NCBI GenBank assembly: GCA_964593585.1
Contig: CAZQIZ010000011.1
Location: 27,329-91,328 of the forward strand
DNA from: JACQFV01 sp964593585
Lineage (GTDB): Bacteria > Zixibacteria > MSB-5A5 > WJJR01
Direction: 5' to 3'
Length of the DNA: 64,000 nt
The position numbers and the translations under genes are program-made. Below, one piece after another: positions 17,117 through 26,988 of this stretch. Every line of letters begins with the position of its first letter. Position 1 is the stretch's first letter. Under the pieces are notes generated by a model. That model ran no database searches, was not told the DNA's origin, and saw only the letters and a list, made by a program, of their open reading frames with translations.

Positions 17117-18412
17117 ATGCGACTTGTACGGTCATTCACTTTCGTCTGCGCGCTGGTTGTCCTGATGGGTGGCCCATCGACCCGCGCCGTCGACCTCTCG
17201 GATCAGCTCCGTCTCACCATCACCCAGCGGATGCGCATCGAGAACACCGACCGCGCCACGACATTGAGCGCCGATACGGGGGGCGGGACCAGTTAATACC
17301 GCAACCGCCTCAGTGTGATGTTGCAAAGTTTCCCGCGCCCGCAATGGGAGCTGACCGCGCGTCTGACCAACGAATTCCGCTACCACTTTGTGCCGGAAAA
17401 CACCGATTTCACCTGGCACGAGGTCTTCGTCGACCTGCTCTACCTCAAGTGGGACAGCGTCGGCGGCACGCCGATCAGTCTGAAACTCGGGCGGCAGGAG
17501 ATCACTTTCGGCGAGTGGTTCATCTTCGCCGAGGGGACACCGCTGGATGGGTCGCGGTCGATCTACTTCAACGCCGCGCGCGTCGATGCCACGATGGGCA
17601 AGGGGCACACACTGACGCTGGTCTATGTCGATCAGCCGGAACAGGACAAGTACCTGCCGCTGATCCATGATCAGTACGCCAGACTCCTGGAGCAGGAGGA
17701 ACGGGCAATCGTGGCACACCTAAGCGGCGCGTGGCGGAAGGTGGGCTGGCAGGCATACTACATCTATAAGCACGCGCGCAACAATGGCGCCTCGCTGCCG
17801 GAGCGCGGCATTCACGCCCCCGGGCTGCATCTGCAGACGCCGCTCTCCGCGCAATTGACCGCGGTGGTGGAAGCGGCGGCGCAGTTTGGCACTGTCGGCG
17901 ATGAGGATCACCGCGCGATAGGCGGCTACGCCTACGGCGAGTACCGGACAGGCTGGCCGGAGAAACTGCCGCGCGCGTTCGCCGCGGGGATGATCCACCT
18001 CAGCGGCGATGATTTCACCACAGCCAAGGACGAGGGCTGGGATCCGCTCTTCGGCCGCTGGCCCAAATGGAGCGAATCGTACATCTACACGCTGACTCGC
18101 GAGCGCGGTGTCGCCTATTGGACCAACCTCTCCTCCTTCTTTGCCCGGACCGCCATCCCGATTTCGCCCGATCTGCTGTTGGCGCTGGACTATCATCATC
18201 TGACGGCACCGGAGCATGGCGCCCCGACGCGCGCCTTCCCCGGCGGCGCGGGGAATGTCCGCGGCGATCTGGTGATCGCGAAGTTGAGCTATCAACTGAC
18301 CCCCCACTTGTCCGGGCACATGCAGTGGGAGCGGTTCGAGCCCGGCGAGTTCTACTTCGACGGCGCCGACGGATACGGCTGGGCGCGTTTTGAGATGATG
18401 CTGAAGTTCTGA
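17117..18412 (+). pseudogene. Porin-like outer-membrane protein gene with an in-frame TAA
   Basis: Reading from the ATG at 17117 (AAGGAG site at 17102-17107) gives a signal peptide (about 1-24) and a mature start, then TAA at 17294-17296 (codon 60). The same frame then continues uninterrupted to 18412 for 371 more codons with beta-barrel character (alternating aromatic strands, ending MMLKF with a C-terminal Phe, as in porins). The context ACC AGT TAA TAC CGC fits a one-base change of TAC to TAA. A restart at 17315 would lack a signal peptide. Either it is a recent pseudogene, a sequencing error, or suppressed. It precedes a symporter by 10 bases, suggesting a porin-symporter uptake pair. Confidence 0.75.
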
Positions 18413-18422
18413 CGGGAGGCGT

Positions 18423-19856
18423 ATGACATTCCGCTACCTGATCGTAGCCGCCTTCGCGCTGATGATCATCACCATCGGCATCCTTGGCCTGCGCAAGACA
18501 CGCTCGTTTGCCGACTACTTTCTCGGCGGCGGCACGATCGGTCCGTACATGACCGCCTTCACCTACGGCGCGGCCTACTTCTCGGCGGTGCTCTTCATCG
18601 GTTTTGCCGGCAAGATCGGCTGGGACTTCGGGCTTTCGGGACTTTGGATCGCGGTGGGCAACGCGTTGGTCGGCGTGCTCGGAGTCTGGTGGCTGATGGG
18701 TTACCGGATCAAACGCATGTCGGTCGACTACCAGGTCCAGACGATGCCGGAGTATTTCGAGAAGCGCTACCGGAGCCGCGGGTTGAAGCTGTACAGCTCC
18801 ATCGCCATCTTCGTGTTTCTCGTGCCCTACTCCGCCGCCGTCTTCATCGGACTATCGTACCTATTCAAAGTCAACTTCGGCATCGACTACACCGCGGCAC
18901 TCATCTTTATGGGAGTATTCACCGCCTTCTATCTGGTCCTGGGCGGCTACAGGTCGATGACGATGATCGATGTCATCTTTGGCATTATCATGGCGGCGGG
19001 CTCGTTTGTGCTCATCACGAGCACCGTCGGCCGCGCCGGCGGACTGGATGCGATCATCGCGCAACTGCGCGCGGTCGATCCCCGGCTTGCCGCGCCGGTG
19101 GGTCCGCCTGGTTTCTGGCCCCTGTTTTCGCTGGTATTTCTGACCAGCGTGGCGCCTTATGCCATGCCGCAATTGGTGCAAAAGTTCTACGCCATCAAAG
19201 ACCGGCAGGCCATCCGCATCGGCATGGTCGCCTCGACGGCGTTTTCCATCCTGATCGCCGTCACCGCCTACTTCACCGGCGCGACCGCGCGGCTCTTCCT
19301 GTCGCCGGAGACAGCGCCCGGCGCCTTCCAGAACGGACGTCCCATCTTCGATGCGCTCATGCCCGAGTTTCTCACCAATGTCATTCCCGGCTCGCTGTCG
19401 GTCCTGATGTTGCTTCTGATCCTGTCGGCCTCGATGTCGACGCTGGCGGCGCTGGTTTTGATCTCCAGTTCCTCGGTGGCCAAGGACCTCTACGCCGGAT
19501 TCATCAACCGCGATGTCAGCGACCGGGGGCTGACGACGCTGATGCGGATCGGCAGCGGCTTCTTCGTGATCCTCTCGGTCATCCTCGCCTACTTCAAGCC
19601 GGCGACGATCGTCTCGATTCTTTCGATTTCGTGGGGTGCGATGGGCGCGGCCTTTCTGGGGCCGTTTGTGTGGGGACTTGTTTCGCCGCGGATGACCAAG
19701 GCGGGCGCGATCATCTCATCGGTTGGCGGCCTGGGGACCTGCCTGACGCTCTACGCGACCGGCACGCCGCCGCCCCAGGCCGGGACCATCGGCATGCTGG
19801 TGTCGCTGTCGCTCAATCCGCTGGTGGGTATTCTGGCGCCGAACCGCGGAGTTTGA
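18423..19856 (+). CDS. Sodium:solute symporter (SSS family)
   Basis: The 477-residue inner-membrane protein has about 13 hydrophobic segments. SSS features are an early RSFADYFLGGG (about 27-37), a conserved GxxGWD region near residue 63, LGGYRSMTMIDV (about 176-187) and the ASMSTLAALVLISSS region (about 338-352) that resembles the sodium-site helix 8. The substrate cannot be read from sequence. It follows the broken porin gene directly and may be co-transcribed with it. Confidence 0.9.
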   Translation: MTFRYLIVAAFALMIITIGILGLRKTRSFADYFLGGGTIGPYMTAFTYGAAYFSAVLFIGFAGKIGWDFGLSGLWIAVGNALVGVLGVWWLMGYRIKRMSVDYQVQTMPEYFEKRYRSRGLKLYSSIAIFVFLVPYSAAVFIGLSYLFKVNFGIDYTAALIFMGVFTAFYLVLGGYRSMTMIDVIFGIIMAAGSFVLITSTVGRAGGLDAIIAQLRAVDPRLAAPVGPPGFWPLFSLVFLTSVAPYAMPQLVQKFYAIKDRQAIRIGMVASTAFSILIAVTAYFTGATARLFLSPETAPGAFQNGRPIFDALMPEFLTNVIPGSLSVLMLLLILSASMSTLAALVLISSSSVAKDLYAGFINRDVSDRGLTTLMRIGSGFFVILSVILAYFKPATIVSILSISWGAMGAAFLGPFVWGLVSPRMTKAGAIISSVGGLGTCLTLYATGTPPPQAGTIGMLVSLSLNPLVGILAPNRGV

Positions 19857-19938
19857 GCGGGGCATAGCGGCCCCGGCCGTACAAATGCCGCCTCCGCACG
19901 GAGCCGGCGTCCTCTGTGAACGGAGGCTGCGCGTCGGC

Positions 19939-20442
19939 CTACTTGCACCAGGGACAGGCCGATGGATCGTTGGCCAGCAGCGTCAACTCGTCTTCGCCCT
20001 CGAGGCAGGCGCGAACTTCCACGTGCAGTCCATCGGCGACCCATTTGTAGTCGATGGTCAGGCGATCGTTAACGTGGGTGTCCGTGACCGGTTCGCCGAG
20101 TTGGCGGGTCAGTTTACGCTTGAGGCAGTCGACGACGGCGCAGAAGGATTCGGAGTCGCCCGGCTCGGCCTGCGGGAAATGGTAATGCACCGCGCACAGG
20201 CGATCGTCGCGGAAATTGATCTGCGCGACCGCCTCAAAGCCGCAGACCAGCCCCTCGGTGGTCACAACGGCGGTGCGTCGCGCGCATTCCCCCGGGGCAT
20301 ACTCCGGACGTTCGGGGTGCGCGTGGCGCGTCACCGTGTGCGTCGCCGGCAGAAGCGGTGCGATCTCGTTGAGATGCGTTCCCCAGGCCACCCAGCCGCA
20401 GCCCGGGATTTCCACTTCAAACATGTTCACCTTGGTCTCCAT
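19939..20442 (-). CDS. Hypothetical cysteine-containing cytoplasmic protein
   Basis: The 167-residue protein has no signal peptide or membrane segment. It contains eight cysteines, including a C-terminal CPWCK, and His-rich stretches (TRHAHPERPE, AVHYHFPQ). A good GGAGGGAGAGGAG site precedes the ATG. I do not recognise the family. It lies 35 bases downstream of the M28 peptidase gene on the same strand and may be the second gene of that unit. Confidence 0.6.
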   Translation of the reverse strand: METKVNMFEVEIPGCGWVAWGTHLNEIAPLLPATHTVTRHAHPERPEYAPGECARRTAVVTTEGLVCGFEAVAQINFRDDRLCAVHYHFPQAEPGDSESFCAVVDCLKRKLTRQLGEPVTDTHVNDRLTIDYKWVADGLHVEVRACLEGEDELTLLANDPSACPWCK

Positions 20443-20477
20443 CTCCTCTCCCTCCCCGACCGTCGCGGCGCGCGGTC

Positions 20478-22781
20478 CTACGGTTGACAGGGTTGGCAGA
20501 ATTCAGATTCCGGATCCAGCCCGCGGAAGGCGACACTGATCATCCGGGTGACATCGACGATGTCGGTCGCGCCGGAGCAGTCCACGTCGGTGCGGCCATC
20601 GATGGTTCCCTGGTGCGGCGCGCAGAGCGGATCGGCCATCGCGTCGACGTTGCGGAAGGCGCGGTCCAGCACCGCGATCACGTCCAGCACGGTGTGAATT
20701 CCGTCGCAGGAGGGGTCGCCGGCGCAGATGCAAGTGCACAGATCGCAGGCGTCACCGGTTCCATCCCGATCGGTGTCCTCCTGACCGGCGTTCGCGGTCG
20801 TCGGGCAGTTGTCGCAGGCGCTCCCGATCCCGTCGGTGTCGGGATCCAATTGATTGGCGTTGGCCACCGCCGTGCAATTGTCGCAGGCGTCGCCGAGCGG
20901 GTCGCCGTCGCCATTGGCCTGGCTGGCGTTAACCACCATCGGGCAATTGTCGCAGGCGTTGCCGATGCCGTCGCCCGCACCCTCGTTTTCGCCATCCGCC
21001 TGATCGGGATTGACCACCAGCGGACAGTTGTCGCAGGCGTCGCCGACCCCATCGCCGTCGGAATCGAGCTGACCCGGGTTGGCGCGGAAGTCGCAGTTGT
21101 CGCAGGCATCGTTGATGCCGTCGCGGTCGTAGTCAAACTGTGTGGGGTCCCAGTTGTCGGGGCAGCGATCGCAGGCGTCGCCGACGTTGTCGCTGTCGCG
21201 GTCGGTCTGATCGGCGTTGGCGACCAGATCACAGTTGTCGCAGGCATCGCCGAGACTGTCGGCGTCGGAATTGGTCTGGCTCGAATTGGCCACCGCCAGG
21301 CAGTTGTCGCAGGCGTCGCCCACCCCGTCACCGTCGCTTTCGGTCTGCGCGGGGTTGGCCACTATTGGGCAGTTATCGCACGGCGTGCCGAGGCCATCGC
21401 CGTCGGGATCGCTCTGGTCGGCGCTGGTGACAAACGGGCAATTGTCGGACGCATTCCAGATGCCGTCGTTGTCGATGTCGCGATTGACGGAATAGATCGT
21501 GGCGATCGAGGCCTTCGTCATGCGCGTGAAATAGTCGAAGTTTATGTAGGCGATGCTGTCACGCGCCGAGTGGTAGACCGTCGAAAAATCGTACTCATGC
21601 AGAAAGAGCGCCTCGTACCCCCTCTGAATGAAGGGGTAGTGATCGGAGCCGCCGCTGTTGCCGGAGAGGTACCCGGTGATGCCGACCATCGGCCCGGCCA
21701 TATTGATCCACTGCTGGGCGAAGCGCGTCACCGGTCCATGGTACACCCGCGCCCGGTTGGTGTTGGTGTAATGCCCGATCATGTCCATGTTGAACATGAG
21801 GACAATCTTCTGCCCTTCGGCGAACGCGGTGTTGGCGTAATGATACGCGCCATGAAGGCCGTATTCCTCGGCGTCAAAGGTGATGTAGATGATGCTGACG
21901 TCGGTGGGGATATCGTAAAGGATGCGGGCGATTTCCAGCACCGCGGCGGTGCCAGTGCCGTTGTCATCGGCCGCCGGCGACGCGCTGACCCCGTCGTGGT
22001 GCGCGCCGACGATCAGGTGGCGATCGGGATAGAGCGTCCCGATCTTGGTGGCCACCACATTATAGCAGGGCTTGTTGCCGCCGAAGACATTGGCGTAGAA
22101 CAGATCGTTGTAGATCGAATCGTATCCAAACGACGCAAACTTCGCATGGATCCAGTTGCGCGCGGCCAGGACCGAATCGGTGCCCGCGGTGCGGCGGTAA
22201 AACGCCTGCAGACGGGACACATAGGCCAGCAGCGAGTCCTGCGAGATCAACGCCGCCAGCGAATCGAGATCGGCGGCGACTTCCATCACCTGCGGGGCTG
22301 CCGGGATTTCTGCCGGCGTATAGACAATCTCGGCGGCGTGGTCGGCGACCGGCAGGAGATCGGGGGTCTCGTCGGATGGCCGCAGCGCGTCGGGGTCGAC
22401 CCACAACAGCCGGATGTCGTCGCGCTCATAGAGGAGTCGATGACGTGCAACGTTCACATCGTCGCGACGGCGATCCAGCGCCAATTCCGCGCGGGTCACG
22501 CTGGCGGCCAGCAACGACGGGCTGAACTCCGACGGCATGGCAACGCGGGATGGAACGAGAACCAGATAGTCGTTGCCGAATTGCAGGAGCGCGTCGCATC
22601 CAAGATCGCGCAGTGCGCGCGCGTCGGCTTCCTGCGCCAATGTCACTAGGTACAGATCGCCCGGCGCCGTTAAGTCCGGCTGCATTCGTCCGGCATCACT
22701 GGCGGGAGAGAGCCAGAATCCGGTCAACAGCACGATGGCGGCAACACACAGAGCGGCGGATCGGAAGGTCGGACGCGGCAT
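20478..22781 (-). CDS. Secreted M28 metallopeptidase with TSP3 repeats and dockerin-like tail
   Basis: The 767-residue protein has a signal peptide (about 1-30), a propeptide-like region, and an M28 aminopeptidase domain (about 230-425) with di-zinc ligands in GAHHDG, ADDNGTG, DAEEYG, NMDMIGH and SDHYPF. Ten or so thrombospondin type 3 calcium-binding repeats follow (about 433-679, D-x-D-x-DG and CDNC units), then a cysteine-bounded segment with two dockerin-like half-repeats (GIHTVLDVIAVLDRAFRN and DCSGATDIVDVTRMISVAFRG, about 690-755). It is probably a surface or secreted calcium-stabilised peptidase; the tail may mediate anchoring. Confidence 0.88.
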   Translation of the reverse strand: MPRPTFRSAALCVAAIVLLTGFWLSPASDAGRMQPDLTAPGDLYLVTLAQEADARALRDLGCDALLQFGNDYLVLVPSRVAMPSEFSPSLLAASVTRAELALDRRRDDVNVARHRLLYERDDIRLLWVDPDALRPSDETPDLLPVADHAAEIVYTPAEIPAAPQVMEVAADLDSLAALISQDSLLAYVSRLQAFYRRTAGTDSVLAARNWIHAKFASFGYDSIYNDLFYANVFGGNKPCYNVVATKIGTLYPDRHLIVGAHHDGVSASPAADDNGTGTAAVLEIARILYDIPTDVSIIYITFDAEEYGLHGAYHYANTAFAEGQKIVLMFNMDMIGHYTNTNRARVYHGPVTRFAQQWINMAGPMVGITGYLSGNSGGSDHYPFIQRGYEALFLHEYDFSTVYHSARDSIAYINFDYFTRMTKASIATIYSVNRDIDNDGIWNASDNCPFVTSADQSDPDGDGLGTPCDNCPIVANPAQTESDGDGVGDACDNCLAVANSSQTNSDADSLGDACDNCDLVANADQTDRDSDNVGDACDRCPDNWDPTQFDYDRDGINDACDNCDFRANPGQLDSDGDGVGDACDNCPLVVNPDQADGENEGAGDGIGNACDNCPMVVNASQANGDGDPLGDACDNCTAVANANQLDPDTDGIGSACDNCPTTANAGQEDTDRDGTGDACDLCTCICAGDPSCDGIHTVLDVIAVLDRAFRNVDAMADPLCAPHQGTIDGRTDVDCSGATDIVDVTRMISVAFRGLDPESEFCQPCQP
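20745..21485. repeat. Tandem repeat array coding for TSP3 calcium-binding units
   Basis: About ten copies of a 66-81 base unit, each carrying a core close to TTGTCGCAGGCGTC, within the M28 peptidase gene. Spacing is variable and matches protein repeats of the form CDNCP...D-D-DG-GDACDNC. It is coding, not a CRISPR. Confidence 0.85.
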
Positions 22782-22942
22782 ATCATTACCTCAATTCGGA
22801 AGGACTTCGCCCCACTCCACCAAAATACGGCGACGGCGCTACTTCCCGCGTCGGTTCGCCGTCAAGCCGCACAGATATTGACACGATTCGGCGCGCTGCC
22901 CGCCTGTGACTGCGGAGGCAAACCGGATGAATCCTGTCGCAG

Positions 22943-22974
22943 AAAGCCGCCCGGAGGTTGCTCCGGGCGGCTTT
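22943..22974. terminator. Bidirectional intrinsic terminator
   Basis: A perfect 14-bp stem, AAAGCCGCCCGGAG, loop GTTG, CTCCGGGCGGCTTT. It lies 27 bases after the GH38 gene stop (minus strand), with T-residues at the end of the stem on either strand. It ends the rbsBAC-mannosidase operon and insulates the M28 gene. Confidence 0.85.
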
Positions 22975-23000
22975 CACTTCAACTGCAATGTCGGGATAGA

Positions 23001-26000
23001 CTACTTCCGCTTGTGCTTGCCGTCAGGGGAATGACTAAACCAGGCGGCGGGCACTTCCTGACGGTGCATCCCCGGGCCTTCGACCAGCAGTACCAGACCA
23101 CGTCCCCCTTTCTTCTGGAACATGCGCACCAGTAGCGGATAGGTCCCGGCGCGCAGACCGATGGCGCCGCCGACTTCGCCCATGCCATGCAGACCATCGT
23201 TGTCGATGAGCACGGTGTCGGCCAACGCAAGATCGCTGCCGTCATCGGAACTGAGGTAGAAGTCATACAAACCATCGACTGGGACGGTGATGTAGCCGCG
23301 GGCGATGAGGCCGAAATCCTCTTCGCGCGCAAACGGCGGCAGGGAGACCGAATCGAGAACCGTTTGCCGCGCGGGCTTCAGGGTTGCAAAGTCGGGGAGA
23401 CTGTCCCACGTGCCTTCGAAATAGTCGCAGGCCAGGCCCAGTGCGGTCTTGGTCACCGTAACCGGTTCCTCGAAACCCAACAGCGCATAGGTGGCTTGCG
23501 CCACATGTGCGTCGTCGGCTTGGTCCGAGAACGCCCGCGCCTTGACCGTGGCGGTGGCCGTCAGGGTGATGGGCCCGGCGTACAGCGGAGAAGATTCGGA
23601 CGGGTCGCTGCCATCGAGCGTGTAGCGCAGCTCAATCGCGGGCGACGGACTGGACAGCGAGACGACGAGACTGTCGACAAAGGCCGTGCGCGGCGCGGCG
23701 ATGCGCGCAATGGTCGCGTTGGCCACATCATAGAGCGGAGCCGCCGGGCGAATATCATCGTAGGCGGCGCCGGCGGCGGTCATCGCAAAGAGGCGCAAAC
23801 GCGGATTGTCCGGCAGCGTGATGCGCTGGGCGCCCCGGGGCAAGGGCAGGCGCGCGTGATAGAGGTAGGTGAACTGATACGCCTCGTTGTCACCGCGCGC
23901 GCTGTGGCGGTGTGTCCCATACCAGCCGACCGGCTGGCGCAGGATGTAGGCCGGCGCGATCAGCCCCGGCTCCTCCACCAGTCGTCCGGCCACCAGGCGA
24001 CTGTCCCACTGGCCGATGTAGTCGGCATAGTCCTGCACCCAGAAACTGGTGTCGCGTCCATCGATCCTGAATCTCGCTTCCGCGGGACCGCCGACACTGG
24101 TCAGGAGCAGATGCAAACGGTTGTAATCACCGGCCGGCAGGGCCAATTCCTGCCCACGGCAGACGACGACATTGAACGCCCCGGCGGATTTCGGCCCGGT
24201 GACAAAAGGAATGTCGTGATCCAGCACCGTGTCCGGCAGGAGTTCGCCGGCAAGCGTGCGTCCGTTGTCGAAGTCGCCATCGCGACGGTCCGTATCAAGC
24301 GAAATCCCATCGAGGTCAAACGGCAATTCGATCGGGCGGCAACGCGGGGGTGCGACCGTCAGGGACTTGGGCGCGGCGATCCGAATGGCGAAGGCGCGCG
24401 GTTGATAGGCGCCCAGCGATGTCGTCAGGACCCCCTCGCGAACAACCGCTTCGCCGAGCGGTTCCTCGGCGCCGTTGACTTCCCGCGCGGCGACAATCGG
24501 GAAGGCGCAACGCACCCGCACATCGGGCGCGGCCAGACCGGCGGTCTCGCGCAGACGAATCACAATCTCATCGCTTTGTTCCGCCGCCTTGACGCAATTG
24601 AGGTGCACCGCGCCGGGGCCGGACAAAACGCGGCCATCGGAGGAGTAGGTCTCGACTTGCATCAATGCGAAGGGTGAGTCCGCGCCGCCGTGGCTCTCGG
24701 TCTGAAAGGCGATCAATGGCTGATTGAAAGCGGCCGCCTGCGCCGCCACCGCGCCCTCGCGCCAGTCGCCGCGATGCCCGATGACCGCAAACGCCACGTG
24801 ATGAGTGCCGATATCCTGCGAACGTTGATCGCCCACCCAGGACCAGGAGTCATAGACACCGGGTGTGTGAATCAACGACAGACGCACGGTGTGCGAATCC
24901 GGGTGATCCCAGCCGTAGCGGGAATCGTTGAGAATCGCGACACCGTAATCGCCGGTGGTCGAGGTCATGTCGGCCCACTGCTGACCGGGAACTTCGTACA
25001 GTTTCGGATGATTCAGTCCCCGCTCGATCGTGCCGAGACCGATGTCGTAAGTGATATGTTCGTTGGGACAGGCCAGTTGGAAGGCCGCCTTCAGCAGAGT
25101 CTCCTTCTCGGCCCAATCGATTTCGGCGTCGAAACGGACCATGTCGCCCGCATCGCCGTCGGCCAGCGAGATGGTGGTGCGGAATTCCGATTGGCCATGA
25201 CGGCGGGTGATGCGTACGCTGGCGCGCACCGGCCCGTTCTCCATCACTTGCACCTGCGGTTCGCCGCCGACAACCGCTCGCGGCGGAGCCTGGACTTCAT
25301 CGTAGTCGATTTCCCAGCTCGGCCAGGCGTTCGGCTTGTCGAAAAGCAGTTGCCACTGGATCGGGGCGGCGAGCAACTCGCGCTCGTAGCGTTTGTCAAA
25401 GATCGAGGCGACATCGCCGACGGCGTTCAATGTCACTCGGTAGCGGCGATTTTCCAGTGTCGTGGGTGTGGCGGACGCGCCGGAGGCCGGCAGAGGGGCC
25501 GAGGCGGGACGGACATCGTAGACGGCCAGACCAACCGACGGGACACGTGCCGGGAAGAGAACATGCACCGTATCACCGCTTCGCCCCAGCACCTGCGCCG
25601 GGACTTCAGCGCCCTGCGAGTCATAGACGCGCACCGCTACCGGCGCGCCGGCCGGGAAACGCACCGCCGCTTCGACCAAGTCCTCGCGCGCAAATCCGAC
25701 GGGGTTGTACACGACAACCGGCGCACCCTTGGCGCGGGTATCGAGCGCGGGACTGATGGCCTCGATTGCATGCTCAAGCATGCCGGCGAAACGGTTCTGC
25801 GTGAGGACCTCATCGTTCCAGGAGAATTGGTACGCCTCGGGGATGCTGGTGCCGGTCAAGTCGTCGTGAAATTGATGCCAGAGGAAGCGGGTCCAGGTCT
25901 CTTCCAGCGCCGCGCGCGGATATTGGATGCCGCCGAACAGCGAGCCGATCACCAGCGCCCGTTCGGCGGCGTCGGCGAGCAGCTCATTGCGGCGGTTCCA

Positions 26001-26960
26001 GCGTTTCATCGCCGCCTGTGAGGTGTAGCAGCCGACTCCGTGGCGGGTCATAACCAGCTCGCCTTTGTAGCGCGGCAATCTGGTGCGGTCGGCCTGGGCA
26101 ACAACATCCACGATGTCACCGGGCGCGATGCTTTTCACCGCCAGCGGACCATCAGAGTCCAGCGAGCGGGCCAATTGCGCCACGGAATTGGAATCGGGCG
26201 CGCCGCCGGTGTCGCCGGTACCGAAGTAGCGCAACGCCGCCCCCAGTCCAGAGGACTTGCGCTGCGCCTCGGCGCGCGCAAGCCAAAGCGTGTCGCGCGT
26301 CAGGTCGCCTTCGATCTTGCTGACATACTCGCCCGGATTGACCGCCGCCACCAGCGATGAGCCATCGACTCCTTCCCAGACGCCGATGTCAAAGGGCGTC
26401 CCGATCCAGGAGCCCCAGGTGAGCTTTTGCGTCGAAAAGCTCTTCAAGCCGCAGTGCGCCGCGATCGACGGCAGCGCGAAGCCAAAGCCGAAGCAGTCGG
26501 GCAGGTAGATGTCATGACTTTTGACCCCAAACTCGCGTTTGTAGAATCCATTGCCGTAAAGGGTATGGCGCACTAGGGACTCGAACGACGGCAGATTGAC
26601 ATCGACCGCATCCACCCAGCTACCGGTCACGCGCCACTGCCCGGACCGGATGTACGGTCCCAGACGTGCGTACAAGTCGGGGCGGTACTCCCGCAGTAGC
26701 TGGTAGCGGAAGGAACCTTCGAAGCTGAAGACATAGCCGGGGTAGAGGTCCAACAACTTGTAGTTGTCGGCGAAGGTGGCCGGCACATATTCGTTGATCG
26801 TGGTGCGGATGTCCCAGCGCCATTGCGTGTCCAGATGCGAGGTCCCGACCACATAGAGCATCGGCTTTTCAATCGGTGTCGCCGTGCCCGGTGTCTGCGC
26901 GCGCGCCACCACCGCCGCGGTCAGCGCCATCGCCGCCAGTGTCATTATCCATCGATTCAT
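23001..26960 (-). CDS. Secreted GH38 alpha-mannosidase with CHB_HEX_C-like and PA14 domains
   Basis: The 1319-residue exported enzyme is predicted to release mannose from alpha-mannosides in the periplasm or outside. A signal peptide (about 1-22) precedes the GH38 catalytic domain. Visible are HLD of SHLDTQW (zinc), DCFGFG with the likely Asp nucleophile, and HQFHDD (zinc His). The GH38 middle and C-terminal domains follow, then a chitobiase C-terminal-like segment (YTLDGSDPS) and a PA14-like domain near the end (DYFEGTW, FYLSSDDGSDL, MFQKKGGRG). The ATG at 26960 gives the signal peptide. It lies 28 bases after the permease gene, so mannoside breakdown and sugar import are likely co-expressed. 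Confidence 0.92.
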   Translation of the reverse strand: MNRWIMTLAAMALTAAVVARAQTPGTATPIEKPMLYVVGTSHLDTQWRWDIRTTINEYVPATFADNYKLLDLYPGYVFSFEGSFRYQLLREYRPDLYARLGPYIRSGQWRVTGSWVDAVDVNLPSFESLVRHTLYGNGFYKREFGVKSHDIYLPDCFGFGFALPSIAAHCGLKSFSTQKLTWGSWIGTPFDIGVWEGVDGSSLVAAVNPGEYVSKIEGDLTRDTLWLARAEAQRKSSGLGAALRYFGTGDTGGAPDSNSVAQLARSLDSDGPLAVKSIAPGDIVDVVAQADRTRLPRYKGELVMTRHGVGCYTSQAAMKRWNRRNELLADAAERALVIGSLFGGIQYPRAALEETWTRFLWHQFHDDLTGTSIPEAYQFSWNDEVLTQNRFAGMLEHAIEAISPALDTRAKGAPVVVYNPVGFAREDLVEAAVRFPAGAPVAVRVYDSQGAEVPAQVLGRSGDTVHVLFPARVPSVGLAVYDVRPASAPLPASGASATPTTLENRRYRVTLNAVGDVASIFDKRYERELLAAPIQWQLLFDKPNAWPSWEIDYDEVQAPPRAVVGGEPQVQVMENGPVRASVRITRRHGQSEFRTTISLADGDAGDMVRFDAEIDWAEKETLLKAAFQLACPNEHITYDIGLGTIERGLNHPKLYEVPGQQWADMTSTTGDYGVAILNDSRYGWDHPDSHTVRLSLIHTPGVYDSWSWVGDQRSQDIGTHHVAFAVIGHRGDWREGAVAAQAAAFNQPLIAFQTESHGGADSPFALMQVETYSSDGRVLSGPGAVHLNCVKAAEQSDEIVIRLRETAGLAAPDVRVRCAFPIVAAREVNGAEEPLGEAVVREGVLTTSLGAYQPRAFAIRIAAPKSLTVAPPRCRPIELPFDLDGISLDTDRRDGDFDNGRTLAGELLPDTVLDHDIPFVTGPKSAGAFNVVVCRGQELALPAGDYNRLHLLLTSVGGPAEARFRIDGRDTSFWVQDYADYIGQWDSRLVAGRLVEEPGLIAPAYILRQPVGWYGTHRHSARGDNEAYQFTYLYHARLPLPRGAQRITLPDNPRLRLFAMTAAGAAYDDIRPAAPLYDVANATIARIAAPRTAFVDSLVVSLSSPSPAIELRYTLDGSDPSESSPLYAGPITLTATATVKARAFSDQADDAHVAQATYALLGFEEPVTVTKTALGLACDYFEGTWDSLPDFATLKPARQTVLDSVSLPPFAREEDFGLIARGYITVPVDGLYDFYLSSDDGSDLALADTVLIDNDGLHGMGEVGGAIGLRAGTYPLLVRMFQKKGGRGLVLLVEGPGMHRQEVPAAWFSHSPDGKHKRK

Positions 26961-26988
26961 CTTGATCCCCTCCAGGGTATGCCGTGCA

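Noticed and set aside
17117..18412. Recoding of the porin stop codon as an unusual amino acid
   Set aside because: The codon is TAA, which is not used for selenocysteine or pyrrolysine; mutation or sequencing error is simpler.
20745..21485. Regularly spaced repeats that could be read as a CRISPR array
   Set aside because: Unit length and spacing vary, the array stays in one coding frame and encodes calcium-binding repeats.
20484..22649. A 721-codon plus-strand frame opposite the M28 peptidase
   Set aside because: Its Val/Ala/Gly/Arg-rich repetitive sequence is the shadow of the TSP3 repeat DNA; the minus frame has a signal peptide and catalytic residues.
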